From Pseudemcibacter sp038106445 (lineage in GTDB: Bacteria; Pseudomonadota; Alphaproteobacteria; Sphingomonadales; Emcibacteraceae), in assembly GCA_038106445.1 (NCBI GenBank), contig JAYODU010000002.1, positions 1-64,000 on the forward strand: a DNA stretch of 64,000 bases, given 5' to 3'. The notes beneath the pieces were generated by a model, which was given only the letters and a program-made list of their open reading frames with translations, was not told where the DNA came from and ran no database searches. Of the stretch, positions 26,991-36,886 are shown in pieces (within the stretch, counting starts at the first letter, position 1; every line of letters begins with the position of its first letter). Position numbers and translations under genes: made by a program.

Positions 26991-27454
26991 CTGATGATTT
27001 CTGTGACGATTTCTGTCGTAACACTATTTGCAATATAGCACATTTCGTGCGACTTGTGATGGAGGTGTTCAAGTTCGTCACGTGTCGGGATTTTAGTGCC
27101 GCTATAGGTGCATTTGGGTCTCAAGGTTACTTTGCTCATGGCATAAACGTTTTTGCGTATCCGGCTTAGTATCCCCAGTGCTTCATCTTCATAACTGTCA
27201 ACGACAAATCCAGCGCTTGATGCCAGATCAAGAAAGAAAAGCATATGACAACTTGAAAGTGCCGCAACAAATGCCTGTTCCGGATCAATGTTATCCGGGT
27301 TGGAATGGGGCAGGGGCACAATATGGTGTGACGGGGAGGCGGCAACACGGTTTCCACTATCAAATTCCCACATATGTTCGCGACTGTATTTTTTATCGGT
27401 AAATATTTCATCTTTACCGCGGTTCCATGTAACCCTAACCGGATAATCAAACAT
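26987..27454 (-). CDS. OsmC/Ohr-family protein
   Basis: This 155-residue protein begins with the strand region typical of OsmC (VRVTWNRGKDEIFTD). The first active cysteine lies in LSSCHMLFFLDLAS, and a second cysteine in RPKCTYSGTKI is later than usual for the thiol-peroxidase pair, so peroxidase activity is plausible but not certain. OsmC proteins reduce organic or lipid hydroperoxides. It converges with the decarboxylase, the stops overlapping by two bases. Confidence 0.85.
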   Translation of the reverse strand: MFDYPVRVTWNRGKDEIFTDKKYSREHMWEFDSGNRVAASPSHHIVPLPHSNPDNIDPEQAFVAALSSCHMLFFLDLASSAGFVVDSYEDEALGILSRIRKNVYAMSKVTLRPKCTYSGTKIPTRDELEHLHHKSHEMCYIANSVTTEIVTEIIS

Positions 27455-27565
27455 TCAAAATCCTTTTTTATTTGAAAATATCATAGCAATAAAAATATGG
27501 ATATCCGAATGTTGTTTTTTCACATGGCTTCGTTATAAAGAATTAACTTAATAAAAGGGACAAAG

Positions 27566-28063
27566 ATGAAAAATTACCTTAACGATAGCGCACGCACAGC
27601 ATCAAACACATATTTCACCGATAAAGTGACCGAAGAAGAAGTCAAATCAGCCTTTGAAACATTTGCCGCAACCGGAGAAACGCTCGATAATCAGAAACGC
27701 CGCCTTTTTTATGGTAAAGGCGATGCCCTTCAAGGCGGAAATGTGGATGGTTTCTCGATAGATGGGCTAAACGGAAATATTGTCCACGCAATTTACGGAT
27801 TATGTACCGAAGCTGGAGAAATCAGCGAAGCTTTCCTTAAAGCAGCAAAAACAGGCAAATTTGATGAGGTCAATTTAAAGGAAGAGGCAGGTGACCTTCT
27901 TTGGTATCTTGCGATGCTGTTTCGTGAACTTGACACAGACTTCGAAACCGTCGCCACAACCAATATCAACAAGTTAAAAGCACGCTTTCCTGAAAAATTC
28001 ACACAGGAAAATGCTTACGTCCGTGACCTTGACACCGAACGGGAAATACTGGAGACAAAATAA
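27566..28063 (+). CDS. MazG-like nucleotide pyrophosphohydrolase
   Basis: This 165-residue protein has a MazG-type four-helix metal-binding core: EAGEISEAF (E-x-x-E) followed by KEEAGDLLWYLAML (E-x-x-D). The family hydrolyses (d)NTPs to monophosphate plus pyrophosphate for nucleotide-pool cleaning. Residues 1-70 precede the core as a helical extension. The final 93 codons recur almost unchanged at 31060-31336, on the other side of a TonB receptor gene. Confidence 0.85.
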   Translation: MKNYLNDSARTASNTYFTDKVTEEEVKSAFETFAATGETLDNQKRRLFYGKGDALQGGNVDGFSIDGLNGNIVHAIYGLCTEAGEISEAFLKAAKTGKFDEVNLKEEAGDLLWYLAMLFRELDTDFETVATTNINKLKARFPEKFTQENAYVRDLDTEREILETK

Positions 28064-28067
28064 TATT
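27787..28067 (+). repeat. 281-bp direct repeat, copy A (3' end of the MazG-like gene)
   Basis: This segment aligns without gaps to 31060-31340 (offset 3273). I count seven mismatches by eye, two of them silent third-position changes near the start and three clustered in the last codons. It lies inside the intact gene. Confidence 0.9.
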
Positions 28068-28218
28068 CACAAAAACACTAGTCTATCAGAACAATATTTT
28101 TTCCTTACACGAATAAGTCGAGAATATTTTTATTATTCTCTATCTTCTCCATATTCTTGACTTGTTTTTGAGCTAGACATACTCTTATTTAGATTAAAAA
28201 CTTAAGAGGTATGCACGT

Positions 28219-30969
28219 ATGCAGCACAATCATATACTGAAATCCACAACAGCATTAATCGCAACTGCATTTATTTTGACACCTGCCAATGCGCAGGACG
28301 CAGAAAATGACAATACAGAAACCATTTATGTTACCGGATCCTTTATCAAGAAACGATCACAAGAGAATTCGGCATCACCGCTTAATGTCGTTGGCAGATC
28401 AGACCTATCGGCACAGGGACTAAATAATATCGGCGATATTGCGCGCAATATGACGTTCAATGCCGGGTCAGAGCTAAATACCGACGCATTCACACAAAAT
28501 TTTTCCACCGGAACAACCAATGTAAACCTTCGTGGACTTGGTTTAAGTTCAACGCTGGTACTTATAAACGGAAAAAGACAGACATTATCAGGTGCATACG
28601 CTGATGATGGTAGTACGTTTGTCGATATAAGCACCCTTGTTCCTATGATCATGGTAGATCAGGTGGAAACGCTGAAAGACGGTGGTTCAGCCATCTACGG
28701 TACTGATGCCGTATCCGGGGTTGTCAACTTTAAAACCCGTAAAAACTTCGTTGGTCTGGAACTGGAAACAGGATATCAGACAACAACCGAAGACAGTCAG
28801 AACGATTTTGATATTTCTGCCATCTGGGGAACGGAATTTGCCAATGGTGCGAATTTTGTCATTGCTGGGAGTTTTTTAAACCGTACGGCTCTTAGCGCCG
28901 CAGACCGTTCCGAAATTACATCAGGAAGCGGTATATCAGGATCCGGCCAACCGGGAACACTTCTGCTGCTTGATCAGGTGCCTACTGCTGATCCAACTCA
29001 GGATCTGAATATGAACGGTTTTATCGACCAGCTTCCGTTAATTGATCCATATTGTGGAACTGCGAACTTTTCAATCCCCAATCCGCTTGGTGATCCTATA
29101 CCGACGGGAGCCACAACGTCAGTAACGCCGGGAACCTGTAATTTCCAGTTTGACCAGTATTATGACCTGGTTCCAAAAGAGGAACGCGTACAGTTATTTG
29201 GATCATTTGATACCGATATTGGTGATAGCATGCATTTTTACATAGAGGGGGGGTATGCCGATAATCAGGCTATTCGCCGCAACTCACCGGCATTTCCCGT
29301 AGCATCGCCGGTTCCCGTGCTTGTCGGGGATGGCATGGGTGGCGTTCTACCCAATGTGCCCACAGAATTTGCGCCACTTGTTCAAAGCCTTGGGTTATCA
29401 ACCATTCTGTTTATCGGCCGAATTCATGGGGATAATGCAGAACCATTTGTATCGTATCACGACAATGAAACATACCGTGTTTCAGCCACATTGGATGGTC
29501 AGCTTAACGATAACTGGTATTGGGAAACATCTGCTGGTTATAGCAAAAACAAATACGGTATTAACGTCGATGATGTACTCAGAAATAATTATATCTCTGC
29601 GCTTACGACCGGGGCATTCAACCCGTTTGGCACCGCTTGGACAACTCACCCGAATGATCCTGCTGTGGTCAATTCACTTATCGCGCAAACGACACTTGAA
29701 GGAGAAACAAGTCTCTTTACCTATGATGCGCATGTAAGCGGGGACATTGGTGAAATTAATGGTAATCCAATGCAAATTGCTATTGGTGGTCAGTATCGGC
29801 GGTCGACCATGGATTATGACTGGGGGGACGACTATAACGGCCCGACAGGTGATGGCAGTAACGGTGGTGCCTTTACAGGAACGCCGTTGGAACCTTTTAA
29901 TGGCGGAAATCTGATGTTCCTTTACGGTGGACCGGATTACGGCGGCAACAGTGATGTATATGCGCTGTTTACGGAGCTAGCTTTACCAGTTAATGATTCA
30001 ATCGATCTACAGCTAGCTGCACGTTATGAGGATTACGGTGATGATGTTAACAGCTTTGATCCAAAAATATCCGTACTCTGGCGCCCGAACGATATCTTCT
30101 CTGCCCGCGGATCGTTCAGTACCGCATTCCGGGCACCATCGCTTTATAACACAGTTGGCGTTCAAACGGCTCTGAATGAAATTACTGCAGGAGGGCGGTC
30201 AACATTTATACCTGTTACATCGACCGGCAACCCTGATCTGGAACCGGAAAATGCTGAAGTGTATAATATTGGTTTTACCGTTACACCGAATGCCAATTTC
30301 CGCGCAGGAATTGATTACTGGCGTTATGATTTTACAAACCTTATTACCCAGGAAAATTCGCAAAGCGTTGTGAACAGGGCCCTTCTCGGTGATATGACAG
30401 CATTAAGTCAGCTTGATTTCAATATCCCCGGTGACCTAACCACCCTGACACGGATAAGAACAAACATTATCAATGCCCCGACGGTTACCACTGACGGGCT
30501 TGATTTTAACGCCCAGTATACCGGGAATTTGGGAAATGGTGGTACATTGGTGTTTGGCGGGGAAGCAACATATATATTCAGATATGATGCTGTTGATCAG
30601 GCGGGTGTTGCTTTCGACGGTGCGGGGAACCGAAATTTCAATAATTTCGCCCGGTCCATGCCAAAATTCAGGGGTAATATCAATATTGGGTACCGCACTG
30701 ACCATCATATATTCAATGCCTTTGTCCGTTATATAAACAGTTATCAGGATGATCAAAATAATGTTGAAGTAGAAAGCTACACTACATTTGATTTTCAGTA
30801 TGGTTATATCATTGGGGATCCAGATGACGCACCGCTTCGGGCAACTGTTGGTGTGATTAATGCCTTTAACAAGCAAATCCCGCTGCTGCAAACCAATTCC
30901 GGATTCGATACCAAAGTGCATGATCCACGCCAACGGATGATATATATGAAACTCGCCAAGGCGTTTTAG
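28219..30969 (+). CDS. TonB-dependent outer-membrane receptor
   Basis: This 916-residue protein has a signal peptide ending TPANAQ. A plug domain follows (IYVTGSFIKKRS, then LRGLGLSSTLVLINGKRQ and VETLKDGGSAIYGTDAVSGVVNFKTR). The C-terminal beta-barrel ends in an aromatic residue (KLAKAF). This plug pattern is that of receptors for larger organic substrates or siderophores in alphaproteobacteria; the ligand is unknown. It is bracketed by the 281-bp direct repeat, so the receptor may have been inserted with, or duplicated alongside, part of the MazG-like gene. An inverted repeat GAGAATA/TATTCTC lies upstream at 28120-28140. Confidence 0.93.
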   Translation: MQHNHILKSTTALIATAFILTPANAQDAENDNTETIYVTGSFIKKRSQENSASPLNVVGRSDLSAQGLNNIGDIARNMTFNAGSELNTDAFTQNFSTGTTNVNLRGLGLSSTLVLINGKRQTLSGAYADDGSTFVDISTLVPMIMVDQVETLKDGGSAIYGTDAVSGVVNFKTRKNFVGLELETGYQTTTEDSQNDFDISAIWGTEFANGANFVIAGSFLNRTALSAADRSEITSGSGISGSGQPGTLLLLDQVPTADPTQDLNMNGFIDQLPLIDPYCGTANFSIPNPLGDPIPTGATTSVTPGTCNFQFDQYYDLVPKEERVQLFGSFDTDIGDSMHFYIEGGYADNQAIRRNSPAFPVASPVPVLVGDGMGGVLPNVPTEFAPLVQSLGLSTILFIGRIHGDNAEPFVSYHDNETYRVSATLDGQLNDNWYWETSAGYSKNKYGINVDDVLRNNYISALTTGAFNPFGTAWTTHPNDPAVVNSLIAQTTLEGETSLFTYDAHVSGDIGEINGNPMQIAIGGQYRRSTMDYDWGDDYNGPTGDGSNGGAFTGTPLEPFNGGNLMFLYGGPDYGGNSDVYALFTELALPVNDSIDLQLAARYEDYGDDVNSFDPKISVLWRPNDIFSARGSFSTAFRAPSLYNTVGVQTALNEITAGGRSTFIPVTSTGNPDLEPENAEVYNIGFTVTPNANFRAGIDYWRYDFTNLITQENSQSVVNRALLGDMTALSQLDFNIPGDLTTLTRIRTNIINAPTVTTDGLDFNAQYTGNLGNGGTLVFGGEATYIFRYDAVDQAGVAFDGAGNRNFNNFARSMPKFRGNINIGYRTDHHIFNAFVRYINSYQDDQNNVEVESYTTFDFQYGYIIGDPDDAPLRATVGVINAFNKQIPLLQTNSGFDTKVHDPRQRMIYMKLAKAF

Positions 30970-31054
30970 GTAGTCACCATTAAAGATAGCAGTTTGACTT
31001 GACTTCATATAGTTCATATGATGTTTTTTTCAGGTTATCGAATGGGGTGATAAG

Positions 31055-31336
31055 ATGCGCGCAATTTACGGATTATGTACCGAAGCCGGAGAAATCAGCG
31101 AAGCTTTCCTTAAAGCCGCAAAAACAGGTAAATTTGATGAGGTCAATTTAAAGGAAGAGGCAGGTGACCTTCTTTGGTATCTTGCGATGCTGTTTCGTGA
31201 ACTTGACACAGACTTCGAAACCGTCGCCACAACCAATATCAACAAGTTAAAAGCACGCTTTCCTGAAAAATTCACACAGGAAAATGCTTACGTCCGTAAC
31301 CTTGACACCGAACGGGAAATACTGGAAAGCAAATAA
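31055..31336 (+). pseudogene. Truncated duplicate of the MazG-like gene
   Basis: The C-terminal 93 codons of the MazG-like gene are repeated here, starting ATGCGCGCAATTTACGG. The metal-binding EAGEISEAF and KEEAGDLLW motifs are retained but the N-terminal extension is missing. The frame is intact and has a chance ATG with no good ribosome-binding site. A short core-only protein could in principle be made, but the copy is more likely a duplication relic. Confidence 0.75.
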
Positions 31337-31340
31337 TATT
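31060..31340 (+). repeat. 281-bp direct repeat, copy B
   Basis: This is the partner of 27787-28067, in the same orientation and with no gaps. Sequence similarity ends sharply on both sides (CGCAATTTACGG at the start, TAATATT at the end). The 3.0 kb between the copies holds only the TonB receptor gene and its upstream region. Confidence 0.9.
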
Positions 31341-31434
31341 ACCAGAATGAGATTTGTGGCTAAAGAACCGATTAATCTTGACTAATGCAGATATGTTTCT
31401 AATAGTTTTAATAAAACAAGCTGCGAGGGAATTC

Positions 31435-31815
31435 ATGAACTTTTTAAAACTATTTATTACAACACTTATTATGATGATTGCACTTGGCAATCAGCCGGGC
31501 TTTACTAAAGACAGAAGTTACAAATTTACTATTAATGGACATTATAGTGACCAAATAAAAGATCAAGAAGATTTTGCCCGACTAAAGGCTGCAGAATATA
31601 CTTTGGACAAGGGCTATAGCCATTTTATAATAGAGAATGCGAGACGATACAGCAGAGAGGCTCGAAACAGTGGAACTCTGGGATCCAGAAAATCTTCAAA
31701 ACCACAAGCACGAACCGAATTAAGCATTCATGTTTATGATCAGGATCCTAACCTCGAGAATAGCTTTAATGCTGCAACGTTAATGGAACAAATGAATATC
31801 AAGTATTCTGATTAG
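31435..31815 (+). CDS. CC0125/CC1285-like small secreted protein
   Basis: This 126-residue protein has an N-terminal signal or anchor (FLKLFITTLIMMIALGNQ). It resembles the CC0125/CC1285 family in the block YKFTINGHYSD followed by ARLKAAEYTLDKGYSHFII. No lipobox cysteine is visible, unlike the lipoprotein members. ATG 31435 is preferred over longer frames because AGGGAA lies just upstream. The function is unknown. Confidence 0.6.
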   Translation: MNFLKLFITTLIMMIALGNQPGFTKDRSYKFTINGHYSDQIKDQEDFARLKAAEYTLDKGYSHFIIENARRYSREARNSGTLGSRKSSKPQARTELSIHVYDQDPNLENSFNAATLMEQMNIKYSD

Positions 31816-31909
31816 TATTTTTGAAAATTTTGTTTATTGATATTTAAAACATAGGATTCCTGTCGAAAATGCAGGGAGGTACATTTTTCTGTATATACAA
31901 GAAAAAAAA

Positions 31910-31928
31910 TCACCTCATACAAAGGTGA
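31910..31928 (-). terminator. Isolated minus-strand terminator-like hairpin
   Basis: TCACCT (31910-31915) and AGGTGA (31923-31928) form a short stem. On the minus strand it would be followed by eight T. No minus-strand gene is visible to its right, so it would stop only antisense transcripts of the acylase gene, or it is a relic. Confidence 0.3.
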
Positions 31929-32027
31929 AACAACAATTAGCGCAAAAGATCATATCCAGATTATAAAAAGAAGCTTTCAATTTTTTTTCTTCTCCGTAAA
32001 CTATCCCAAAAGAGCTGGGAGGTTTTG

Positions 32028-34433
32028 ATGCGTTTTTTATCATTTATATTATGCCTTTTATTGAGCGCGGTGGCGGTTGCACAGGACCGGGAAACGGTTA
32101 ATGTTGATGGACTTAGGGAACCAGTCGAAATCGTTAAGGATAAATGGGGCATATCCCATATTTACGCGCAGAGCCAGGCAGATTTATTTTTTGCCCAAGG
32201 CTTTAATGCAGCCCGTGACAGACTGTTTCAGTTTGAAATCTGGCGCAGGAAAGCGACCGGCACGCTCGCTGAAATAATGGGACCAAAAGCGCTTGAACAT
32301 GATAAAGGCGCACGTTTGCTCCGGTTTAAAAATGATCTTGATGCCGAACTGGCGCATTATCATGAAGACGGCACCGAAATCATCAATGCATTTGTTGCTG
32401 GTGTTAATGCCTATATCATGGAAACCGAAAAGCACCCGGAACTTCTGCCGTTTGAGTTTGGGTTGCTTGGCATAAAACCGGGTCACTGGACACCGGAAAT
32501 TGTTATTTCCCGTCATAACGCCCTTACTGGTGGTGTATCGGATGAAATTATGCTTGCACAGGCAATCACGGCATTGGGCCCGGAAAAACTGCGGGACTAT
32601 ATGCCGTTTTACCGGGATACGCATCTTGACCCATTTGACGGCATTGATCTTTCAGGTATTACCAATGAAATAATGACACTCTACAGAGCATCGCGCAGTA
32701 TGCCGGCATTTGAAGCATCTGATCTGGCAAATCCACAAATGGCTGGCATCTTAAATAATGCTTTACCAGCACAGCAGGATGATTTCCATATAGCCCCCGT
32801 TGAAAGAATAAACACCCAGGGCAGCAATAACTGGATCATCAGCGGCACGCGCACCGCAAGTGGCAAACCGATAATGGCAAATGACCCGCACCGAACCATT
32901 CAAAGCCCGTCACTTCGTTATATGGTGCACCTGAATGCACCGGCAAAGGACGGCAAACGCGGCTGGAACGTTATTGGCGGTGGTGAACCGGTCCTTCCGG
33001 GCGTTTCTATCGGCCATAATGAATTTGGTGCATGGGGACTGACTATTTTCGCGATAGATCAGGAAGATCTGTATGTTTATAAAACCAATCCTGATAACCC
33101 GAACCAATACTGGTATCAGGGCAGGTGGATTCACATGATGACCGAACAAACCATCATTAGTGTCAAAGGACAGGATGACGTAACCGCAACATTGAAATAT
33201 TCAATCCACGGCCCCGTCCTTCATGAAGACCCAGAGAATAACATTGCCTACGGTCTTAAGGCCGCGTGGCTGGATATCGGTGCAACACCGTATCTTGCAT
33301 CACTCAGGATGGATCAGGCGCAAACTTTTGATGAATTCCGCGAAGCATGCAGTTTTTCAGGACTTCCCGGCGAAAATATGGTCTGGGCTGATAAAAACGG
33401 AACTATTGGCTGGCAATCCGTTGGATTAACGCCCGTTCGTTTCGGCTGGGACGGCAGTCTTCCTATCCCCGGCGATGGGGAGTATGAATGGAGTGGATAT
33501 GTACCCATTAAACAAATGCCCCATGTCACTAACCCAAAAGAAGGATGGTACGGCACTGCGAACAACCATAATGTTCCAGCGGGATATCCAAATATTTTTT
33601 CCGATTTTTACTCTGATCCCGCTCGTATTTACCGCATGACTGAAGTTTTGAATAAGGCCGCAAACCACACAATAGAAGACAGCAAAAGGCTTCAATATGA
33701 TACCAAATCCATGAATGCTGAAAAAATCATGCCATATATTGCCCGTCTTTCATTAAACGGCAGAACCAAGCAAGCGCAAGCCATGCTGAAAAATTGGGAT
33801 TATCTTCTTGAACAGGATAGTGCTGCCGCCGCCATATTTGATATATGGGAAAACAATATGCGCGTTATTTTACGGAGTATGATTATTGAAAATATTGAAA
33901 AGGGCCAGATACCCGCTTTAAGCAAACAAACACTGATGGACTGGATTGAAAATCCGCCCCGTTGGATATTCGGTAGTAATCCCGAACGAAAGCGCAATGA
34001 GATTATGGAAGAAAGTCTAGAACGTGCCGTTATATATTTAGGGGAACAGCAGGGGCGTGATATGGATAGCTGGAGTTACGGTGCCATCCACTATGCGCAA
34101 ATTGTTAACCCATTCAGCCATCTTGTTGGAACTGAAATGGCTGAACAGCTTGATACCAAAGCCCTGCCACGTGGCGGTGGCAGCAATACTCTGAATGCTG
34201 TTGGTGGTGAAGAACGTCAGAGATCGGGTGCCAGTTTTAGAATGATTGTTGATACGGCCGATTGGGATGCGACTGTGGGAACAAATACGCCAGGGCAATC
34301 AGGCAACCCGACAAGCAAATACTATAAAAATCTGTTTGAAAACTGGAATAAAGGTGAATATTTCCCAATGTATTATTCACGTAATCAGATTAATGAAAAG
34401 GCCGGGTTAATATTAAAGCTGAATCCTAATTAA
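32028..34433 (+). CDS. Penicillin-acylase-family (Ntn) amidohydrolase
   Basis: This 801-residue protein has a signal peptide ending VAVAQD. After an alpha-chain of about 240 residues comes QGSNNWIISG, with the Ser at about 266 that becomes the N-terminal nucleophile after autocleavage. MANDPH lies downstream as in other members. Such enzymes cut acyl-amide bonds in beta-lactams, acyl-homoserine lactones or related amides, and act in the periplasm. Which substrate applies here cannot be read. The start is ATG 32028, with GGGAGG just upstream. Confidence 0.9.
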   Translation: MRFLSFILCLLLSAVAVAQDRETVNVDGLREPVEIVKDKWGISHIYAQSQADLFFAQGFNAARDRLFQFEIWRRKATGTLAEIMGPKALEHDKGARLLRFKNDLDAELAHYHEDGTEIINAFVAGVNAYIMETEKHPELLPFEFGLLGIKPGHWTPEIVISRHNALTGGVSDEIMLAQAITALGPEKLRDYMPFYRDTHLDPFDGIDLSGITNEIMTLYRASRSMPAFEASDLANPQMAGILNNALPAQQDDFHIAPVERINTQGSNNWIISGTRTASGKPIMANDPHRTIQSPSLRYMVHLNAPAKDGKRGWNVIGGGEPVLPGVSIGHNEFGAWGLTIFAIDQEDLYVYKTNPDNPNQYWYQGRWIHMMTEQTIISVKGQDDVTATLKYSIHGPVLHEDPENNIAYGLKAAWLDIGATPYLASLRMDQAQTFDEFREACSFSGLPGENMVWADKNGTIGWQSVGLTPVRFGWDGSLPIPGDGEYEWSGYVPIKQMPHVTNPKEGWYGTANNHNVPAGYPNIFSDFYSDPARIYRMTEVLNKAANHTIEDSKRLQYDTKSMNAEKIMPYIARLSLNGRTKQAQAMLKNWDYLLEQDSAAAAIFDIWENNMRVILRSMIIENIEKGQIPALSKQTLMDWIENPPRWIFGSNPERKRNEIMEESLERAVIYLGEQQGRDMDSWSYGAIHYAQIVNPFSHLVGTEMAEQLDTKALPRGGGSNTLNAVGGEERQRSGASFRMIVDTADWDATVGTNTPGQSGNPTSKYYKNLFENWNKGEYFPMYYSRNQINEKAGLILKLNPN

Positions 34434-34471
34434 AGTATGAAGTTAAATTAATTTCAGAACATATTAATAAT

Positions 34472-35077
34472 ATTGATAAAATAACATTTGACAGCTACGG
34501 AAATCGGGCCAAAACTTTTTGGGAACGTACTAAAGACCATGATGTTACCCAAAATTATGATGCCTTTTTGAAACCCTTTGGGGACAGAAAAGGGCTTGAT
34601 GTTCTTGATTTTGGCTGTGGTCCGGGACGGGATATCGCTTATTTCAAATCAATAGGACATAATCCTGTCGGACTTGATGGAACACGTGAATTTTGCGAAA
34701 TGGCCCGGGAAATGACCAAACAGCCGGTTTTACAGCAAACTTTTAACAATCTGGAACTTGAAGAAAACAGTTTTGATGGCGTTTTCGCCAATGCATCGAT
34801 GTTTCATGTACCTAGTGAAAATCTGCACAAAGTTCTTACAGATTTACATCGTGCCCTGCGTCCGAATGGTGTCTTACTTATGCCAAACCCACGTGGTGAT
34901 GAAGAAGGCTGCGCAACACCGGAACGTTACGGCAATTTCATGCAGATTGATAAATCATTGGAATATCTCGAAAAAGCGGGATACAGGATATTAGACCACT
35001 ATTACCGCCCGCCGGGCCTTCCACGTAAAGAACAGAATTGGCTTGCCATAGTCAGCATTGCTATTAAAGATAATTAG
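34472..35077 (+). CDS. Class I SAM-dependent methyltransferase with no canonical start codon
   Basis: The SAM-binding motif DVLDFGCGPGRDIAYF and the following acidic loop (VGLDGT) are clear, as is LHRALRPNGVLLMP further on. The coding-looking frame (FDSYGNRAKTFWERTKD) extends well upstream of the first usable TTG (34568). It contains no ATG or GTG back to the stop of the acylase gene at 34431. ATT at 34472 sits where the family Met would be expected. ATG 34436 is one frame off and dies after four codons, so a one-base loss near the start is another explanation. The methyl acceptor is unknown. Confidence 0.7.
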   Translation: MDKITFDSYGNRAKTFWERTKDHDVTQNYDAFLKPFGDRKGLDVLDFGCGPGRDIAYFKSIGHNPVGLDGTREFCEMAREMTKQPVLQQTFNNLELEENSFDGVFANASMFHVPSENLHKVLTDLHRALRPNGVLLMPNPRGDEEGCATPERYGNFMQIDKSLEYLEKAGYRILDHYYRPPGLPRKEQNWLAIVSIAIKDN

Positions 35078-35179
35078 ATCAGCGGATAAGTATTAACGGT
35101 ATTTTTTTTGTGAGCTTGATTTTGAAAGCAGAAAAAGGGAAGGCACACCTTTCTGGCTGAACCTTCCCCTTAAAACCCA

Positions 35180-36742
35180 TTAGTCACTTTTAATTCTAGC
35201 AAAATTCAAATCATGAAAGTCATAGCTGAAATCTGTCAAAGGTGAAATTGCCTTCATTTTAAGGCCGTTTACTTTACCATCAAAATCCGTTTCGAACATG
35301 GCATACGCATCTGCATTAAAACTGCGGTCATCCCAAATTACCCGGAATGTATTGAATTTAAACGGATACATTTTTCCACGCAATTTTTCCGATCTCAAAG
35401 ATGTAAAGTATAAGCCATCTTCCTTCATTGTTATTTCCACATCCCCGAACCACGGATCACGGAAGGTCCCCATATAGTCAATTAAAGGAAGTAACGCTGA
35501 AGCGTTTGCATCGGCAGCGTCAGCATCCACCTGTGATGCGGCATTTTCAATACTGCGCAGGCGAATTTCATTTAACCGATCTGTCCAGTCAACATTTCCG
35601 GTATCAAGGTATGTTTGCATTATATTTTCCATAATCGCCCGCATGGCAGAGCCATTTTCCTGATTAGTAAATACAATAACACCGAGTTTCTTTTGTGGAA
35701 TCATAACTGTATAAGTCACCATCCCAAGAAGGCCCCCTGTATGCGAAACGTGCTTGTACCCATGATAGTCTTTCAACCTGAACCCAAGACCATAGGCGGA
35801 AAAGTTGGTATTATGCCATGCTTTGTCACTATTACTTACCGGTAGAATGGTTTGTGATGTCCACATTTCATCATGTTGGGATTTGCTCATAAGTCCAGCA
35901 CCGTCATTAAGATGCATTTTAACCCAGCTCATCATTGCACGGGCACTGCACTGTATGCCACCGGCAGCCGCAATCACCATGGGTTCACTTAAAGGCTGCA
36001 GCCGATGTGCTTTTAGAATCTCACCATCAACAATCACATGTGGTTCGGCAATATTATCCGCACCAACCAAATCACGCGTATCGGCAAAGCAGCCATTCCC
36101 GATAGCAAGCTGGTTCATTATGCGGCTATCAACAAATTCTTCATAGCGCATGCCCGAAGCTGCGGCGATAACTTCACCCGCAACCACATAAAGAAGATTG
36201 TCATAGGCATATTCCGTTCTGAAGCCGCTAACCATTTTTAAATGGCGCACATTTTCAATAATTTCCTCTCTGGTCACAAAGGTTGATGGCCAGAACATCA
36301 GGTCCCCGGCACCAAGCCCCATTCCACTGCGATGCGTGAGAAGATCGCGTATTGTAAATTCCCGTGTTACCCAGGGATCCTGAAGGCGAAAATTCGGCAA
36401 AAAATCTATCACTTTATCATCCCACTGAAGCACACCATCATCAACAAGAATAGCAAGTGCGGCTGCGGTAAACGCCTTGCTGTTTGATGCTATGGCATAG
36501 AGCGTGTCGCCATCAACCGGGGCGTCATTTCCTATCTCCCGAACACCGTAACCCTTCAAATGCTTTATTTCACCTTCTTTGATTATGCCAACAGCGATAC
36601 CCGGAATGTCAAAAACATTCATGGCCTTTTCAACAAACCCATCGAGTTGCTGTTCTGTTAACTCAGCACTTAAGGCAGATAATACTCCCGCCAATAAAAG
36701 TGATATAGATAAAAGAGTAGCTCTTAATAATAATGACAACAT
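35180..36742 (-). CDS. Secreted beta-lactamase-fold serine hydrolase (class C/PBP-like)
   Basis: This 520-residue protein has a signal peptide (MLSLLLRATLLSISLLLAG). The serine hydrolase motifs are SNSK (S-x-x-K, Ser near 86), YDN in EYAYDNLLY (Y-x-N) and a HTGGLLG block as third motif. A C-terminal DUF3471-like lipocalin domain (LMGTFRDPWFGDVEI-type strands) follows. It probably acts as a periplasmic esterase, peptidase or D-aminopeptidase. The upstream in-frame ATG at 36817 would add a hydrophilic stretch before the signal, so I prefer 36742. Confidence 0.88.
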   Translation of the reverse strand: MLSLLLRATLLSISLLLAGVLSALSAELTEQQLDGFVEKAMNVFDIPGIAVGIIKEGEIKHLKGYGVREIGNDAPVDGDTLYAIASNSKAFTAAALAILVDDGVLQWDDKVIDFLPNFRLQDPWVTREFTIRDLLTHRSGMGLGAGDLMFWPSTFVTREEIIENVRHLKMVSGFRTEYAYDNLLYVVAGEVIAAASGMRYEEFVDSRIMNQLAIGNGCFADTRDLVGADNIAEPHVIVDGEILKAHRLQPLSEPMVIAAAGGIQCSARAMMSWVKMHLNDGAGLMSKSQHDEMWTSQTILPVSNSDKAWHNTNFSAYGLGFRLKDYHGYKHVSHTGGLLGMVTYTVMIPQKKLGVIVFTNQENGSAMRAIMENIMQTYLDTGNVDWTDRLNEIRLRSIENAASQVDADAADANASALLPLIDYMGTFRDPWFGDVEITMKEDGLYFTSLRSEKLRGKMYPFKFNTFRVIWDDRSFNADAYAMFETDFDGKVNGLKMKAISPLTDFSYDFHDLNFARIKSD

Positions 36743-36886
36743 CTTTCGCTCCCGCGTTATTTTTAACTTGCAACAGATTAATCCGGGACGGATAAGTTTC
36801 AAGCAAAAAGCCTTCACAAGCAGAGCTTTTGATTAAATTATTTTTTTTGCACAGGTTTTTTATTCCTGCTACGTATCATTATAAAA

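Noticed and set aside
27787..31340. Composite transposon
   Set aside because: The repeats are ends of a coding gene with no transposase, terminal inverted repeats or visible target duplications.
31961..32152. Small minus-strand ORF at the start of the acylase gene
   Set aside because: It overlaps the acylase start and signal peptide region and has no ribosome-binding site or recognisable sequence.
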